Part shown: positions 51,501 to 64,000 of the stretch, in pieces
Layout of the letters: each line of letters begins with the position of its first letter
Numbering within the stretch: the stretch's first letter is position 1
Origin: Balanoglossus misakiensis
Taxonomy: Eukaryota; Hemichordata
DNA length: 64,000 nucleotides
Direction: 5' to 3'
NCBI GenBank assembly: GCA_040954595.2
Contig: CM082586.2
Coordinates: 4,774,001 to 4,838,000, forward strand
The notes under the pieces: model-generated
What the model was told of the DNA's origin: nothing
The model's database searches: none
The model's input: only the letters and a program-made list of their open reading frames with translations
Program-made: the position numbers and the translations under genes

Positions 51501-54500
51501 CATTTTTCGACTTTGGGAATTTTGAAAATTTGGTCATTTTTTGACAAAAACCATGGGTTATAGCTCAGGAAAATCGCGAAAAATCGACCATTTTTCGACT
51601 TTGGGAATTTTCAAAATTTGGTCATTTTTTGATAAAAACCATGGGTTATAGCTCAGGAAAATCGCGAAAAATCGACCATTTTTCTACTTTGGGAATTTTC
51701 AAAATTTGGTCATTTTTTGATAAAAACCATGGGTTATAGCTCAGGAAAATCGCGAAAAATCGACCATTTTTCGACTTTGGGAATTTTCAAAATTTGGTCA
51801 TTTTTTGATAAAAACCATGGGTTATAGCTCAGAAAAATCGCGAAAAATCGACCATTTTTCGACTTTGGGAATTTTCAAAATTTGGTCATTTTTTGATAAA
51901 AACCATGGGTTATAGCTCAGGAAAATCGCGAAAAATCGACCATTTTTCGACTTTGGGAATTTTCAAAATTTGGTCATTTTTTGATAAAAACCATGGGTTA
52001 TAGCTCAGGAAAATCGCGAAAAATCGACCATTTTTCGACTTTGGGAATTTTGAAAATTTGGTCATTTTTTGATAAAAACCATGGGTTATAGCTCAGGAAA
52101 ATCGCAAAAAATCGACCATTTTTCGACTTTGGGAATTTTGAAAATTTGGTCATTTTTTGATAAAAACCATGGGTTATAGCTCAGGAAAATCGCGAAAAAT
52201 CGACCATTTTTCGACTTTGGAAATTTTGAAAATTTGGTCATTTTTTGATAAAAACCATGGGTTATAGCTCAGGAAAATCGCGAAAAATCGACCATTTTTC
52301 GACTTTGGGAATTTTGAAAATTTGGTCATTTTTTGATAAAAACCATGGGTTATAGCTCAGGAAAATCGCAAAAAATCGACCATTTTTCGACTTTGGGAAT
52401 TTTGAAAATTTGGTCATTTTTTGATAAAAACCATGGGTTATAGCTCAGGAAAATCGCGAAAAATCGACCATTTTTCGACTTTGGAAATTTTCAAAATTTG
52501 GTCATTTTTTGATAAAAACCATGGGTTATAGCTCAGGAAAATCGCGAAAAATCGACCATTTTTCGACTTTGGGAATTTTCAAAATTTGGTCATTTTTTGA
52601 TAAAAACCATGGGTTATAGCTCAGGAAAATCGCGAAAAATCGACCATTTTTCGACTTTGGGAATTTTCAAAATTTGGTCATTTTTTGATAAAAACCATGG
52701 GTTATAGCTCAGGAAAATCGCGAAAAATCGACCATTTTTCGACTTTGGGAATTTTCAAAATTTGGTCATTTTTTGATAAAAACCATGGGTTATAGCTCAG
52801 GAAAATCGCGAAAAATCGACCATTTTTCGACTTTGGGAATTTTCAAAATTTGGTCATTTTTTGATAAAAACCATGGGTTATAGCTCAGGAAAATCGCAAA
52901 AAATCAACCATTTTTCGACTTTGGGAATTTTCAAAATTTGGTCATTTTTTGATAAAAACCATGGGTTATAGCTCAGGAAAATCGCGAAAAATCGACCATT
53001 TTTCGACTTTGGGAATTTTCAAAATTTGGTCATTTTTTGATAAAAACCATGGGTTATAGCTCAGGAAAATCGCGAAAAATCGACCATTTTTCGACTTTGG
53101 GAATTTTCAAAATTTGGTCATTTTTTGATAAAAACCATGGGTTATAGCTCAGGAAAATCGCGAAAAATCGACCATTTTTCGACTTTGGGAATTTTCAAAA
53201 TTTGGTCATTTTTTGATAAAAACCATGGGTTATAGCTCAGGAAAATCGCGAAAAATCGACCATTTTTCGACTTTGGGAATTTTCAAAATTTGGTCATTTT
53301 TTGATAAAAACCATGGGTTATAGCTCAGGAAAATCGCGAAAAATCGACCATTTTTCGACTTTGGGAATTTTCAAAATTTGGTCATTTTTTGATAAAAACC
53401 ATGGGTTATAGCTCAGGAAAATCGCGAAAAATCGACCATTTTTCGACTTTGGGAATTTTCAAAATTTGGTCATTTTTTGATAAAAACCATGGGTTATAGC
53501 TCAGGAAAATCGCGAAAAATCGACCATTTTTCGACTTTGGGAATTTTCAAAATTTGGTCATTTTTTGATAAAAACCATGGGTTATAGCTCAGGAAAATCG
53601 CGAAAAATCGACCATTTTTCGACTTTGGGAATTTTCAAAATTTGGTCATATTTTGATAAAAACCATGGGTTATAGCTCAGGAAAATCGCGAAAAATCGAC
53701 CATTTTTCGACTTTGGGAATTTTCAAAATTTGGTCATTTTTTGATAAAAACCATGGGTTATAGCTCAGGAAAATCGCGAAAAATCGACCATTTTTCGACT
53801 TTGGGAATTTTCAAAATTTGGTCATTTTTTGATAAAAACCATGGGTTATAGCTCAGGAAAATCGCGAAAAATCGACCATTTTTCGACTTTGGGAATTTTC
53901 AAAATTTGGTCATTTTTTGAGAAAAAACATGGGTTATAGCTCAGGAAAATCGCGAAAAATCGACCATTTTTCGACTTTGGGAATTTTCAAAATTTGGTCA
54001 TTTTTTGATAAAAACCATGGGTTATAGCTCAGGAAAATCGCGAAAAATCGACCATTTTTCGACTTTGGGAATTTTCAAAATTTGGTCATTTTTTGATAAA
54101 AACCATGGGTTATAGCTCAGGAAAATCGCGAAAAATCGACCATTTTTCGACTTTGGGAATTTTCAAAATTTGGTCATTTTTTGATAAAAACCATGGGTTA
54201 TAGCTCAGGAAAATCGCGAAAAATCGACCATTTTTCGACTTTGGGAATTTTCAAAATTTGGTCATTTTTTAATAAAAACCATGGGTTATAGCTCAGGAAA
54301 ATCCCGAAAAATCGACCATTTTTCGACTTTGGGAATTTTCAAAATTTGGTCATTTTTTCATAAAAACCATGGGTTATAGCTCAGGAAAATCACGAAAAAT
54401 CGACCATTTTTCGACTTTGGGAATTTTCAAAATTTGGTCATTTTTTCATAAAAACCATGGGTTATAGCTCAGGAAAATCGCGAAAAATCGACCATTTTTC

Positions 54501-57500
54501 GACTTTGGGAATTTTCATAATTTGGTCATTTTTTCATAAAAACCATGGGTTATAGCTCAGGAAAATCCCGAAAAATCGACCATTTTTCGACTTTGGGAAT
54601 TTTCAAAATTTGGTCATTTTTTCATAAAAACCATGGGTTATAGCTCAGGAAAATCGCGAAAAATCGACCATTTTTCGACTTTGGGAATTTTCAAAATTTG
54701 GTCATTTTTTCATAAAAACCATGGGTTATGGCTCAGGAAAATCCCGAAAAATCGACCATTTTTCGACTTTGGGAATTTTGAAAATTTGGTCATTTTTTGA
54801 TAAAAACCATGGGTTATAGCTCAGGAAAATCGCGAAAAATCGACCATTTTTCGACTTTGGGAATTTTCAAAATTTGGTCATTTTTTGATAAAAACCATGG
54901 GTTATAGCTCAGGAAAATCGCGAAAAATCGACCATTTTTCGACTTTGGGAATTTTCAAAATTTGGTCATTTTTTGATAAAAACCATGGGTTATAGCTCAG
55001 GAAAATCGCGAAAAATCGACCATTTTTCGACTTTGGGAATTTTCAAAATTTGGTCATTTTTTGATAAAAACCATGGGTTATAGCTCAGGAAAATCGCGAA
55101 AAATCGACCATTTTTCGACTTTGGGAATTTTCAAAATTTGGTCATTTTTTGATAAAAACCATGGGTTATAGCTCAGGAAAATCGCGAAAAATCGACCATT
55201 TTTCGACTTTGGGAATTTTCAAAATTTGGTCATTTTTTGATAAAAACCATGGGTTATAGCTCAGGAAAATCGCGAAAAATCGACCATTTTTCGACTTTGG
55301 GAATTTTCAAAATTTGGTCATTTTTTGATAAAAACCATGGGTTATAGCTCAGGAAAATCGCGAAAAATCGACCATTTTTCGACTTTGGGAATTTTCAAAA
55401 TTTGGTCATTTTTTGATAAAAACCATGGGTTATAGCTCAGGAAAATCGCGAAAAATCGACCATTTTTCGACTTTGGGAATTTTCAAAATTTGGTCATTTT
55501 TTGATAAAAACCATGGGTTATAGCTCAGGAAAATCGCGAAAAATCGACCATTTTTCGACTTTGGGAATTTTCAAAATTTGGTCATTTTTTGATAAAAACC
55601 ATGGGTTATAGCTCAGGAAAATCGCAAAAAATCAACCATTTTTCGACTTTGGGAATTTTCAAAATTTGGTCATTTTTTGATAAAAACCATGGGTTATAGC
55701 TCAGGAAAATCGCGAAAAATCGACCATTTTTCGACTTTGGGAATTTTCAAAATTTGGTCATTTTTTGATAAAAACCATGGGTTATAGCTCAGGAAAATCG
55801 CGAAAAATCGACCATTTTTCGACTTTGGGAATTTTCAAAATTTGGTCATTTTTTGATAAAAACCATGGGTTATAGCTCAGGAAAATCGCGAAAAATCGAC
55901 CATTTTTCGACTTTGGGAATTTTCAAAATTTGGTCATTTTTTGATAAAAACCATGGGTTATAGCTCAGGAAAATCGCGAAAAATCGACCATTTTTCGACT
56001 TTGGGAATTTTCAAAATTTGGTCATTTTTTGATAAAAACCATGGGTTATAGCTCAGGAAAATCGCGAAAAATCGACCATTTTTCGACTTTGGGAATTTTC
56101 AAAATTTGGTCATTTTTTGATAAAAACCATGGGTTATAGCTCAGGAAAATCGCGAAAAATCGACCATTTTTCGACTTTGGGAATTTTCAAAATTTGGTCA
56201 TTTTTTGATAAAAACCATGGGTTATAGCTCAGGAAAATCGCGAAAAATCGACCATTTTTCGACTTTGGGAATTTTCAAAATTTGGTCATTTTTTGATAAA
56301 AACCATGGGTTATAGCTCAGGAAAATCGCGAAAAATCGACCATTTTTCGACTTTGGGAATTTTCAAAATTTGGTCATATTTTGATAAAAACCATGGGTTA
56401 TAGCTCAGGAAAATCGCGAAAAATCGACCATTTTTCGACTTTGGGAATTTTCAAAATTTGGTCATTTTTTGATAAAAACCATGGGTTATAGCTCAGGAAA
56501 ATCGCGAAAAATCGACCATTTTTCGACTTTGGGAATTTTCAAAATTTGGTCATTTTTTGATAAAAACCATGGGTTATAGCTCAGGAAAATCGCGAAAAAT
56601 CGACCATTTTTCGACTTTGGGAATTTTCAAAATTTGGTCATTTTTTGAGAAAAAACATGGGTTATAGCTCAGGAAAATCGCGAAAAATCGACCATTTTTC
56701 GACTTTGGGAATTTTCAAAATTTGGTCATTTTTTGATAAAAACCATGGGTTATAGCTCAGGAAAATCGCGAAAAATCGACCATTTTTCGACTTTGGGAAT
56801 TTTCAAAATTTGGTCATTTTTTGATAAAAACCATGGGTTATAGCTCAGGAAAATCGCGAAAAATCGACCATTTTTCGACTTTGGGAATTTTCAAAATTTG
56901 GTCATTTTTTGATAAAAACCATGGGTTATAGCTCAGGAAAATCGCGAAAAATCGACCATTTTTCGACTTTGGGAATTTTCAAAATTTGGTCATTTTTTAA
57001 TAAAAACCATGGGTTATAGCTCAGGAAAATCCCGAAAAATCGACCATTTTTCGACTTTGGGAATTTTCAAAATTTGGTCATTTTTTCATAAAAACCATGG
57101 GTTATAGCTCAGGAAAATCACGAAAAATCGACCATTTTTCGACTTTGGGAATTTTCAAAATTTGGTCATTTTTTCATAAAAACCATGGGTTATAGCTCAG
57201 GAAAATCGCGAAAAATCGACCATTTTTCGACTTTGGGAATTTTCATAATTTGGTCATTTTTTCATAAAAACCATGGGTTATAGCTCAGGAAAATCCCGAA
57301 AAATCGACCATTTTTCGACTTTGGGAATTTTCAAAATTTGGTCATTTTTTCATAAAAACCATGGGTTATAGCTCAGGAAAATCGCGAAAAATCGACCATT
57401 TTTCGACTTTGGGAATTTTCAAAATTTGGTCATTTTTTCATAAAAACCATGGGTTATGGCTCAGGAAAATCCCGAAAAATCGACCATTTTTCGACTTTGG

Positions 57501-60500
57501 GAATTTTGAAAATTTGGTCATTTTTTGATAAAAACCATGGGTTATAGCTCAGGAAAATCGCGAAAAATCGACCATTTTTCGACTTTGGGAATTTTCAAAA
57601 TTTGGTCATTTTTTGATAAAAACCATGGGTTATAGCTCAGGAAAATCGCGAAAAATCGACCATTTTTCGACTTTGGGAATTTTCAAAATTTGGTCATTTT
57701 TTGATAAAAACCATGGGTTATAGCTCAGGAAAATCGCGAAAAATCGACCATTTTTCGACTTTGGGAATTTTCAAAATTTGGTCATTTTTTGATAAAAACC
57801 ATGGGTTATAGCTCAGGAAAATCGCGAAAAATCGACCATTTTTCGACTTTGGGAATTTTCAAAATTTGGTCATTTTTTGATAAAAACCATGGGTTATAGC
57901 TCAGGAAAATCGCGAAAAATCGACCATTTTTCGACTTTGGGAATTTTCAAAATTTGGTCATTTTTTGATAAAAACCATGGGTTATAGCTCAGGAAAATCG
58001 CGAAAAATCGATCATTTTTCGACTTTGGGAATTTTCAAAATTTGGTCATTTTTTCATAAAAACCATGGGTTATAGCTCAGGAAAATCGCGAAAAATCGAC
58101 CATTTTTCGACTTTGGGAATTTTCAAAATTTGGTCATTTTTTGATAAAAACCATGGGTTATAGCTCAGGAAAATCGCGAAAAATCGACCATTTTTCGACT
58201 TTGGGAATTTTCAAAATTTGGTAATTTTTTGATAAAAACCATGGGTTATAGCTCAGGAAAATCGCGAAAAATCGACCATTTTTCGACTTTGGGAATTTTC
58301 AAAATTTGGTCATTTTTTGATAAAAACCATGGGTTATAGCTCAGGAAAATCGCGAAAAATCGACCATTTTTCGACTTTGGGAATTTTCAAAATTTGGTCA
58401 TTTTTTGATAAAAACCATGGGTTATAGCTCAGGAAAATCGCGAAAAATCGACCATTTTTCGACTTTGGGATTTTTCAAAATTTGGTCATATTTTGATAAA
58501 AACCATGGGTTATAGCTCAGGAAAATCGCGAAAAATCGACCATTTTTCGACTTTGGGAATTTTCAAAATTTGGTCATTTTTTGATAAAAACCATGGGTTA
58601 TAGCTCAGGAAAATCGCGAAAAATCGACCATTTTTCGACTTTGGGAATTTTCAAAATTTGGTCATTTTTTGATAAAAACCATGGGTTATAGCTCAGGAAA
58701 ATCGCGAAAAATCGACCATTTTTCGACTTTGGGAATTTTCAAAATTTGGTCATTTTTTGATAAAAACCATGGGTTATAGCTCAGGAAAATCGCGAAAAAT
58801 CGACCATTTTTCGACTTTGGGAATTTTCAAAATTTGGTCATTTTTTGATAAAAACCATGGGTTATAGCTCAGGAAAATCGCGAAAAATCGACCTTTTTTC
58901 GACTTTGGGAATTTTCAAAATTTGGTCATTTTTTGATAAAAACCATGGGTTATAGCTCAGGAAAATCGCGAAAAATCGACCATTTTTCGACTTTGGGAAT
59001 TTTGAAAATTTGGTCATTTTTTGATAAAAACCATGGGTTATAGCTCAGGAAAATCGCGAAAAATCGACCATTTTTCGACTTTGGGAATTTTCAAAATTTG
59101 GTCATTTTTTGATAAAAACCATGGGTTATAGCTCAGGAAAATCGCGAAAAATCGACCATTTTTCGACTTTGGGAATTTTCAAAATTTGGTCATTTTTTGA
59201 TAAAAACCATGGGTTATAGCTCAGGAAAATCGCGAAAAATCGACCATTTTTCGACTTTGGGAATTTTCAAAATTTGGTCATTTTTTGATAAAAACCATGG
59301 GTTATAGCTCAGGAAAATCGCGAAAAATCGACCATTTTTCGACTTTGGGAATTTTCAAAATTTGGTCATTTTTTAATAAAAACCATGGGTTATAGCTCAG
59401 GAAAATCCCGAAAAATCGACCATTTTTCGACTTTGGGAATTTTCAAAATTTGGTCATTTTTTCATAAAAACCATGGGTTATAGCTCAGGAAAATCACGAA
59501 AAATCGACCATTTTTCGACTTTGGGAATTTTCAAAATTTGGTCATTTTTTGATAAAAACCATGGGTTATAGCTCAGGAAAATCGCGAAAAATCGACCATT
59601 TTTCGACTTTGGGAATTTTCATAATTTGGTCATTTTTTCATAAAAACCATGGGTTATAGCTCAGGAAAATCCCGAAAAATCGACCATTTTTCGACTTTGG
59701 GAATTTTCAAAATTTGGTCATTTTTTAATAAAAACCATGGGTTATAGGTCAGGAAAATCCCGAAAAATCGACCATTTTTCGACTTTGGGAATTTTCAAAA
59801 TTTGGTCATTTTTTAATAAAAACCATGGGTTATAGCTCAGGAAAATCCCGAAAAATCGACCATTTTTCGACTTTGGGAATTTTCAAAATTTGGTCATTTT
59901 TTCATAAAAACCATGGGTTATAGCTCAGGAAAATCGCGAAAAATCGACCATTTTTCGACTTTGGGAATTTTCAAAATTTGGTCATTTTTTCATAAAAACC
60001 ATGGGTTATGGCTCAGGAAAATCCCGAAAAATCGACCATTTTTCGACTTTGGGAATTTTGAAAATTTGGTCATTTTTTGATAAAAACCATGGGTTATAGC
60101 TCAGGAAAATCGCGAAAAATCGACCATTTTTCGACTTTGGGAATTTTCAAAATTTGGTCATTTTTTGATAAAAACCATGGGTTATAGCTCAGGAAAATCG
60201 CGAAAAATCGACCATTTTTCGACTTTGGGAATTTTCAAAATTTGGTCATTTTTTGATAAAAACCATGGGTTATAGCTCAGGAAAATCGCGAAAAATCGAC
60301 CATTTTTCGACTTTGGGAATTTTCAAAATTTGGTCATTTTTTGATAAAAACCATGGGTTATAGCTCAGGAAAATCGCGAAAAATCGACCATTTTTCGACT
60401 TTGGGAATTTTCAAAATTTGGTCATTTTTTGATAAAAACCATGGGTTATAGCTCAGGAAAATCGCGAAAAATCGACCATTTTTCGACTTTGGGAATTTTC

Positions 60501-63096
60501 AAAATTTGGTCATTTTTTGATAAAAACCATGGGTTATAGCTCAGGAAAATCGCGAAAAATCGATCATTTTTCGACTTTGGGAATTTTCAAAATTTGGTCA
60601 TTTTTTCATAAAAACCATGGGTTATAGCTCAGGAAAATCGCGAAAAATCGACCATTTTTCGACTTTGGGAATTTTCAAAATTTGGTCATTTTTTCATAAA
60701 AACCATGGGTTATAGCTCAGGAAAATCGCGAAAAATCGACCATTTTTCGACTTTGGGAATTTTCAAAATTTGGTCATTTTTTGATAAAAACCATGGGTTA
60801 TAGCTCAGGAAAATCGCGAAAAATCGACCATTTTTCGACTTTGGGAATTTTGAAAATTTGGTCATTTTTTGATAAAAACCATGGGTTATAGCTCAGGAAA
60901 ATCGCGAAAAATCGACCATTTTTCGACTTTGGGAATTTTCAAAATTTGGTCATTTTTTGATAAAAACCATGGGTTATAGCTCAGGAAAATCGCGAAAAAT
61001 CGATCATTTTTCGACTTTGGGAATTTTCAAAATTTGGTCATTTTTTGATAAAAACCATGGGTTATAGCTCAGGAAAATCGCGAAAAATCGACCATTTTTC
61101 GACTTTGAGAATTTTCAAAATTTGGTCATTTTTTGATAAAAACCATGGGTTATAGCTCAGGAAAATCGCGAAAAATCGACCATTTTTCGACTTTGGGAAT
61201 TTTCAAAATTTGGTCATTTTTTAATAAAAACCATGGGTTATAGCTCAGGAAAATCCCGAAAAATCGACCATTTTTCGACTTTGGGAATTTTCAAAATTTG
61301 GTCATTTTTTCATAAAAACCATGGGTTATAGCTCAGGAAAATCACGAAAAATCGACCATTTTTCGACTTTGGGAATTTTCAAAATTTGGTCATTTTTTCA
61401 TAAAAACCATGGGTTATAGCTCAGGAAAATCGCGAAAAATCGACCATTTTTCGACTTTGGGAATTTTCATAATTTGGTCATTTTTTCATAAAAACCATGG
61501 GTTATAGCTCAGGAAAATCCCGAAAAATCGACCATTTTTCGACTTTGGGAATTTTCAAAATTTGGTCATTTTTTAATAAAAACCATGGGTTATAGGTCAG
61601 GAAAATCCCGAAAAATCGACCATTTTTCGACTTTGGGAATTTTCAAAATTTGGTCATTTTTTAATAAAAACCATGGGTTATAGCTCAGGAAAATCCCGAA
61701 AAATCGACCATTTTTCGACTTTGGGAATTTTCAAAATTTGGTCATTTTTTCATAAAAACCATGGGTTATAGCTCAGGAAAATCGCGAAAAATCGACCATT
61801 TTTCGACTTTGGGAATTTTCAAAATTTGGTCATTTTTTCATAAAAACCATGGGTTATGGCTCAGGAAAATCCCGAAAAATCGACCATTTTTCGACTTTGG
61901 GAATTTTGAAAATTTGGTCATTTTTTGATAAAAACCATGGGTTATAGCTCAGGAAAATCGCGAAAAATCGACCATTTTTCGACTTTGGGAATTTTCAAAA
62001 TTTGGTCATTTTTTGATAAAAACCATGGGTTATAGCTCAGGAAAATCGCGAAAAATCGACCATTTTTCGACTTTGGGAATTTTCAAAATTTGGTCATTTT
62101 TTGATAAAAACCATGGGTTATAGCTCAGGAAAATCGCGAAAAATCGACCATTTTTCGACTTTGGGAATTTTCAAAATTTGGTCATTTTTTGATAAAAACC
62201 ATGGGTTATAGCTCAGGAAAATCGCGAAAAATCGACCATTTTTCGACTTTGGGAATTTTCAAAATTTGGTCATTTTTTGATAAAAACCATGGGTTATAGC
62301 TCAGGAAAATCGCGAAAAATCGACCATTTTTCGACTTTGGGAATTTTAAAAATTTGGTCATTTTTTGATAAAAACCATGGGTTATAGCTCAGGAAAATCG
62401 CGAAAAATCGATCATTTTTCGACTTTGGGAATTTTCAAAATTTGGTCATTTTTTCATAAAAACCATGGGTTATAGCTCAGGAAAATCGCGAAAAATCGAC
62501 CATTTTTCGACTTTGGGAATTTTCAAAATTTGGTCATTTTTTCATAAAAACCATGGGTTATAGCTCAGGAAAATCGCGAAAAATCGACCATTTTTCGACT
62601 TTGGGAATTTTCAAAATTTGGTCATTTTTTGATAAAAACCATGGGTTATAGCTCAGGAAAATCGCGAAAAATCGACCGTTTTTCGACTTTGGGAATTTTC
62701 AAAATTTGGTCATTTTTTGATAAAAACCATGGGTTATAGCTCAGGAAAATCGCGAAAAATCGACCATTTTTCGACTTTGGGAATTTTCAAAATTTGGTCA
62801 TTTTTTGATAAAAACCATGGGTTATAGCTCAGGAAAATCGCGAAAAATCGATCATTTTTCGACTTTGGGAATTTTCAAAATTTTGTCATTTTTTCATAAA
62901 AACCATGGGTTATAGCTCAGGAAAATCGCGAAAAATCGACCATTTTTCGACTTTGGGAATTTTCAAAATTTGGTCATTTTTTCATAAAAACCATGGGTTA
63001 TAGCTCAGGAAAATCGCGAAAAATCTACCATTTTTCGACTTTGGGAATTTTCAAAATTTGGTCATTTTTTGATAAAAACCATGGGTTATAGCTCAG
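48509..63096 (+). repeat. 88-bp satellite array, right arm (~166 monomers)
   Basis: Opposite orientation to the left arm. The GATAAAAACCATGGG frame recurs in the same register every 1,320 bp (15 x 88) from 48,541 through 63,061, so there is no net length change over about 14.5 kb. Variation is by substitution, mainly at the G/C/A base of TTTTTTGATAA and the CG of AATCGCG. It ends GCTCAG then GAAAATGCAACAG, the mirror of the left boundary at 31,005. Confidence 0.97.
52896..61900 (+). repeat. 31-monomer (2,728-bp) higher-order repeat and shortened copies
   Basis: Marker pairs 2,728 bp apart: 52,896/55,624 (GCAAAAAATCAACC), 53,921/56,649 (GAGAAAAAAC) and 54,730/57,458 (GTTATGGCTC). The last recurs at 60,010 (+2,552, 29 monomers) and 61,858 (+1,848, 21 monomers). 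TATAGGTCAGG at 59,747 and 61,595 also shows the 21-monomer step. Unequal crossing-over between units would give these nested lengths. Confidence 0.85.
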
Positions 63097-63850
63097 GAAA
63101 ATGCAACAGACTTTGCTACAAATTAAGTTTGATCTTATACGTTTCAATTATCTCAACATCAAGGTAGTGTTGGGGTAATATAATGATACAGACACAAGTA
63201 TTTCATTTCAATCTAGTGCATTGACAATTTTTATTTCAAAGTTACCATCTCCAGCCAATAAAACAAATAATTTCTGAAATCAATTAAATTCCAAAATATA
63301 CACATAGTTGTTAGTGACAATTATAAAAAGTTTTTTGAGCAAAATTTTAAGTGTTCAAGACAGAATTTCAAAGTACAGTAAACATCAAAAGGAAATACTA
63401 TTATCATTAGATGTTAGGTGGTCACTGCAGACTGCCAGTAACAGTTACAGCTGCATCGCGGATAATGGACACTTCGTCCTCGGCCTGGTTGTCGGATACC
63501 CATCTGGTCTTTGCATCTGCAAAGCAAGCAAAGTAGAAATGACTATTTTGGCAACTTGATTAAATTTTACTGCAACAACGATAGAAATCTGCACACCCCC
63601 ACCCATACACCTCTACCATGTATTGTCTCCATCATTGCTATAATTTTCTTTACCACAATTCTTACCTTCCCAAAACCATTCAGTAATCTCTGGACTTCAA
63701 TCACACAGGCTGGCAATCATCTTAGCATCATCTATGGGATCCCTGGAATAAATGAAAATTATGTAAATGGAGTGTCTCCTACAAAGATGGCGGACATGTT
63801 TGTGTCACAACAAAATGGCCACCCCATGCATCTGGCAATCAGGTCGGTTT
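63097..63850 (-). repeat. ~800-bp satellite-flanking segment, copy C (inverted)
   Basis: Reverse complement of copies A and B, so the satellite is enclosed by inverted flanks. AATAAA lies at 63,230-63,235 on the minus strand. It lacks a 56-bp piece present in A and B (junction near 63,592). At several diagnostic sites it resembles A (GTAACTG, CACTCC, no 14-bp deletion), yet like B it touches satellite on both sides. Confidence 0.88.
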
Positions 63851-64000
63851 TTGTGACTTTGGGAATTTTCAAAATTTAGTCAATTTTTGATAAAAATCAT
63901 GGGTTATAGCTCAAGAAAATCGTGAAAATTCGACCATTTTTCGACTTTGGGAATTTTAAAAATTTGGTCAATTTTTGATAAAAATCGTGGGTTATAGCTC
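63851..64000 (+). repeat. 88-bp satellite beyond copy C
   Basis: About 1.7 diverged monomers running off the window. The first holds the TTTAGTCAATTTTTGAT variant, the reverse complement of the variant that borders copy B at about 30,170-30,190. Confidence 0.9.

Noticed and set aside
31005-63096. Possible CRISPR array (regular direct repeats)
   Set aside because: Repeats are contiguous 88-bp monomers with no unique spacers and no cas genes, in eukaryotic-type DNA.
31005-63096. CENP-B box in the satellite
   Set aside because: TTCG occurs on both strands, but the required downstream A and CGGG positions do not match in the consensus monomer.

Overview
The window looks like nuclear DNA of an invertebrate animal. 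The case rests on long stretches without coding ORFs, CpG that is not obviously depleted, (GA)n, (CAGA)n and (TC)n microsatellites, intron-type GT/AG signals, AATAAA signals and a very large satellite array. I cannot name the species. I found no protein-coding gene I would defend and no rRNA, tRNA, CRISPR array, insertion sequence or bacterial operon.

Layout. (1) Positions 1 to about 26,180 are mostly unique non-coding DNA with a few microsatellites. By hand reading it holds far more POU octamers (ATTTGCAT) and E2F-type sites (TTTCCCGC, TTTGGCGC) than base composition predicts, plus an RFX X-box-like pair near 18.83-18.86 kb and two full CRE sites. This resembles a cis-regulatory landscape. 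(2) About 26.18-29.85 kb reads like a spliced, probably non-coding transcription unit: a CCAAT-type promoter, several short exon-like blocks with good acceptors and donors, and a last exon with AATAAA. Several exon-plus-intron modules are duplicated in tandem. A separate tandem repeat of about 127 bp lies at 27.62-28.44 kb. (3) An ~800-bp 3'-end segment occurs three times: copy A (29,154-29,968, +), copy B (30,208-31,004, +) and copy C (63,097-63,850, -). Each is bordered by an 88-bp satellite. (4) From 31,005 to 63,096 the DNA is almost entirely that satellite, roughly 360 monomers. It runs in one orientation to 44,103 and in the opposite orientation from there on, so array plus flanks form one large, imperfect inverted repeat.

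The sequence is not uniformly reliable. From 44,104 to 48,408 (the inversion point to a 100-N gap) single-base indels occur in a large share of monomers. The arrays on both sides keep an exact 88-bp register over many kilobases. The head-to-head structure therefore rests on low-quality sequence and a gap. It may be real, or it may be a misjoin of two array edges.

No genes cooperate here in a pathway sense. The most notable content is the satellite-centred inverted repeat, its nested higher-order repeats, and the repeated exon modules next to it.
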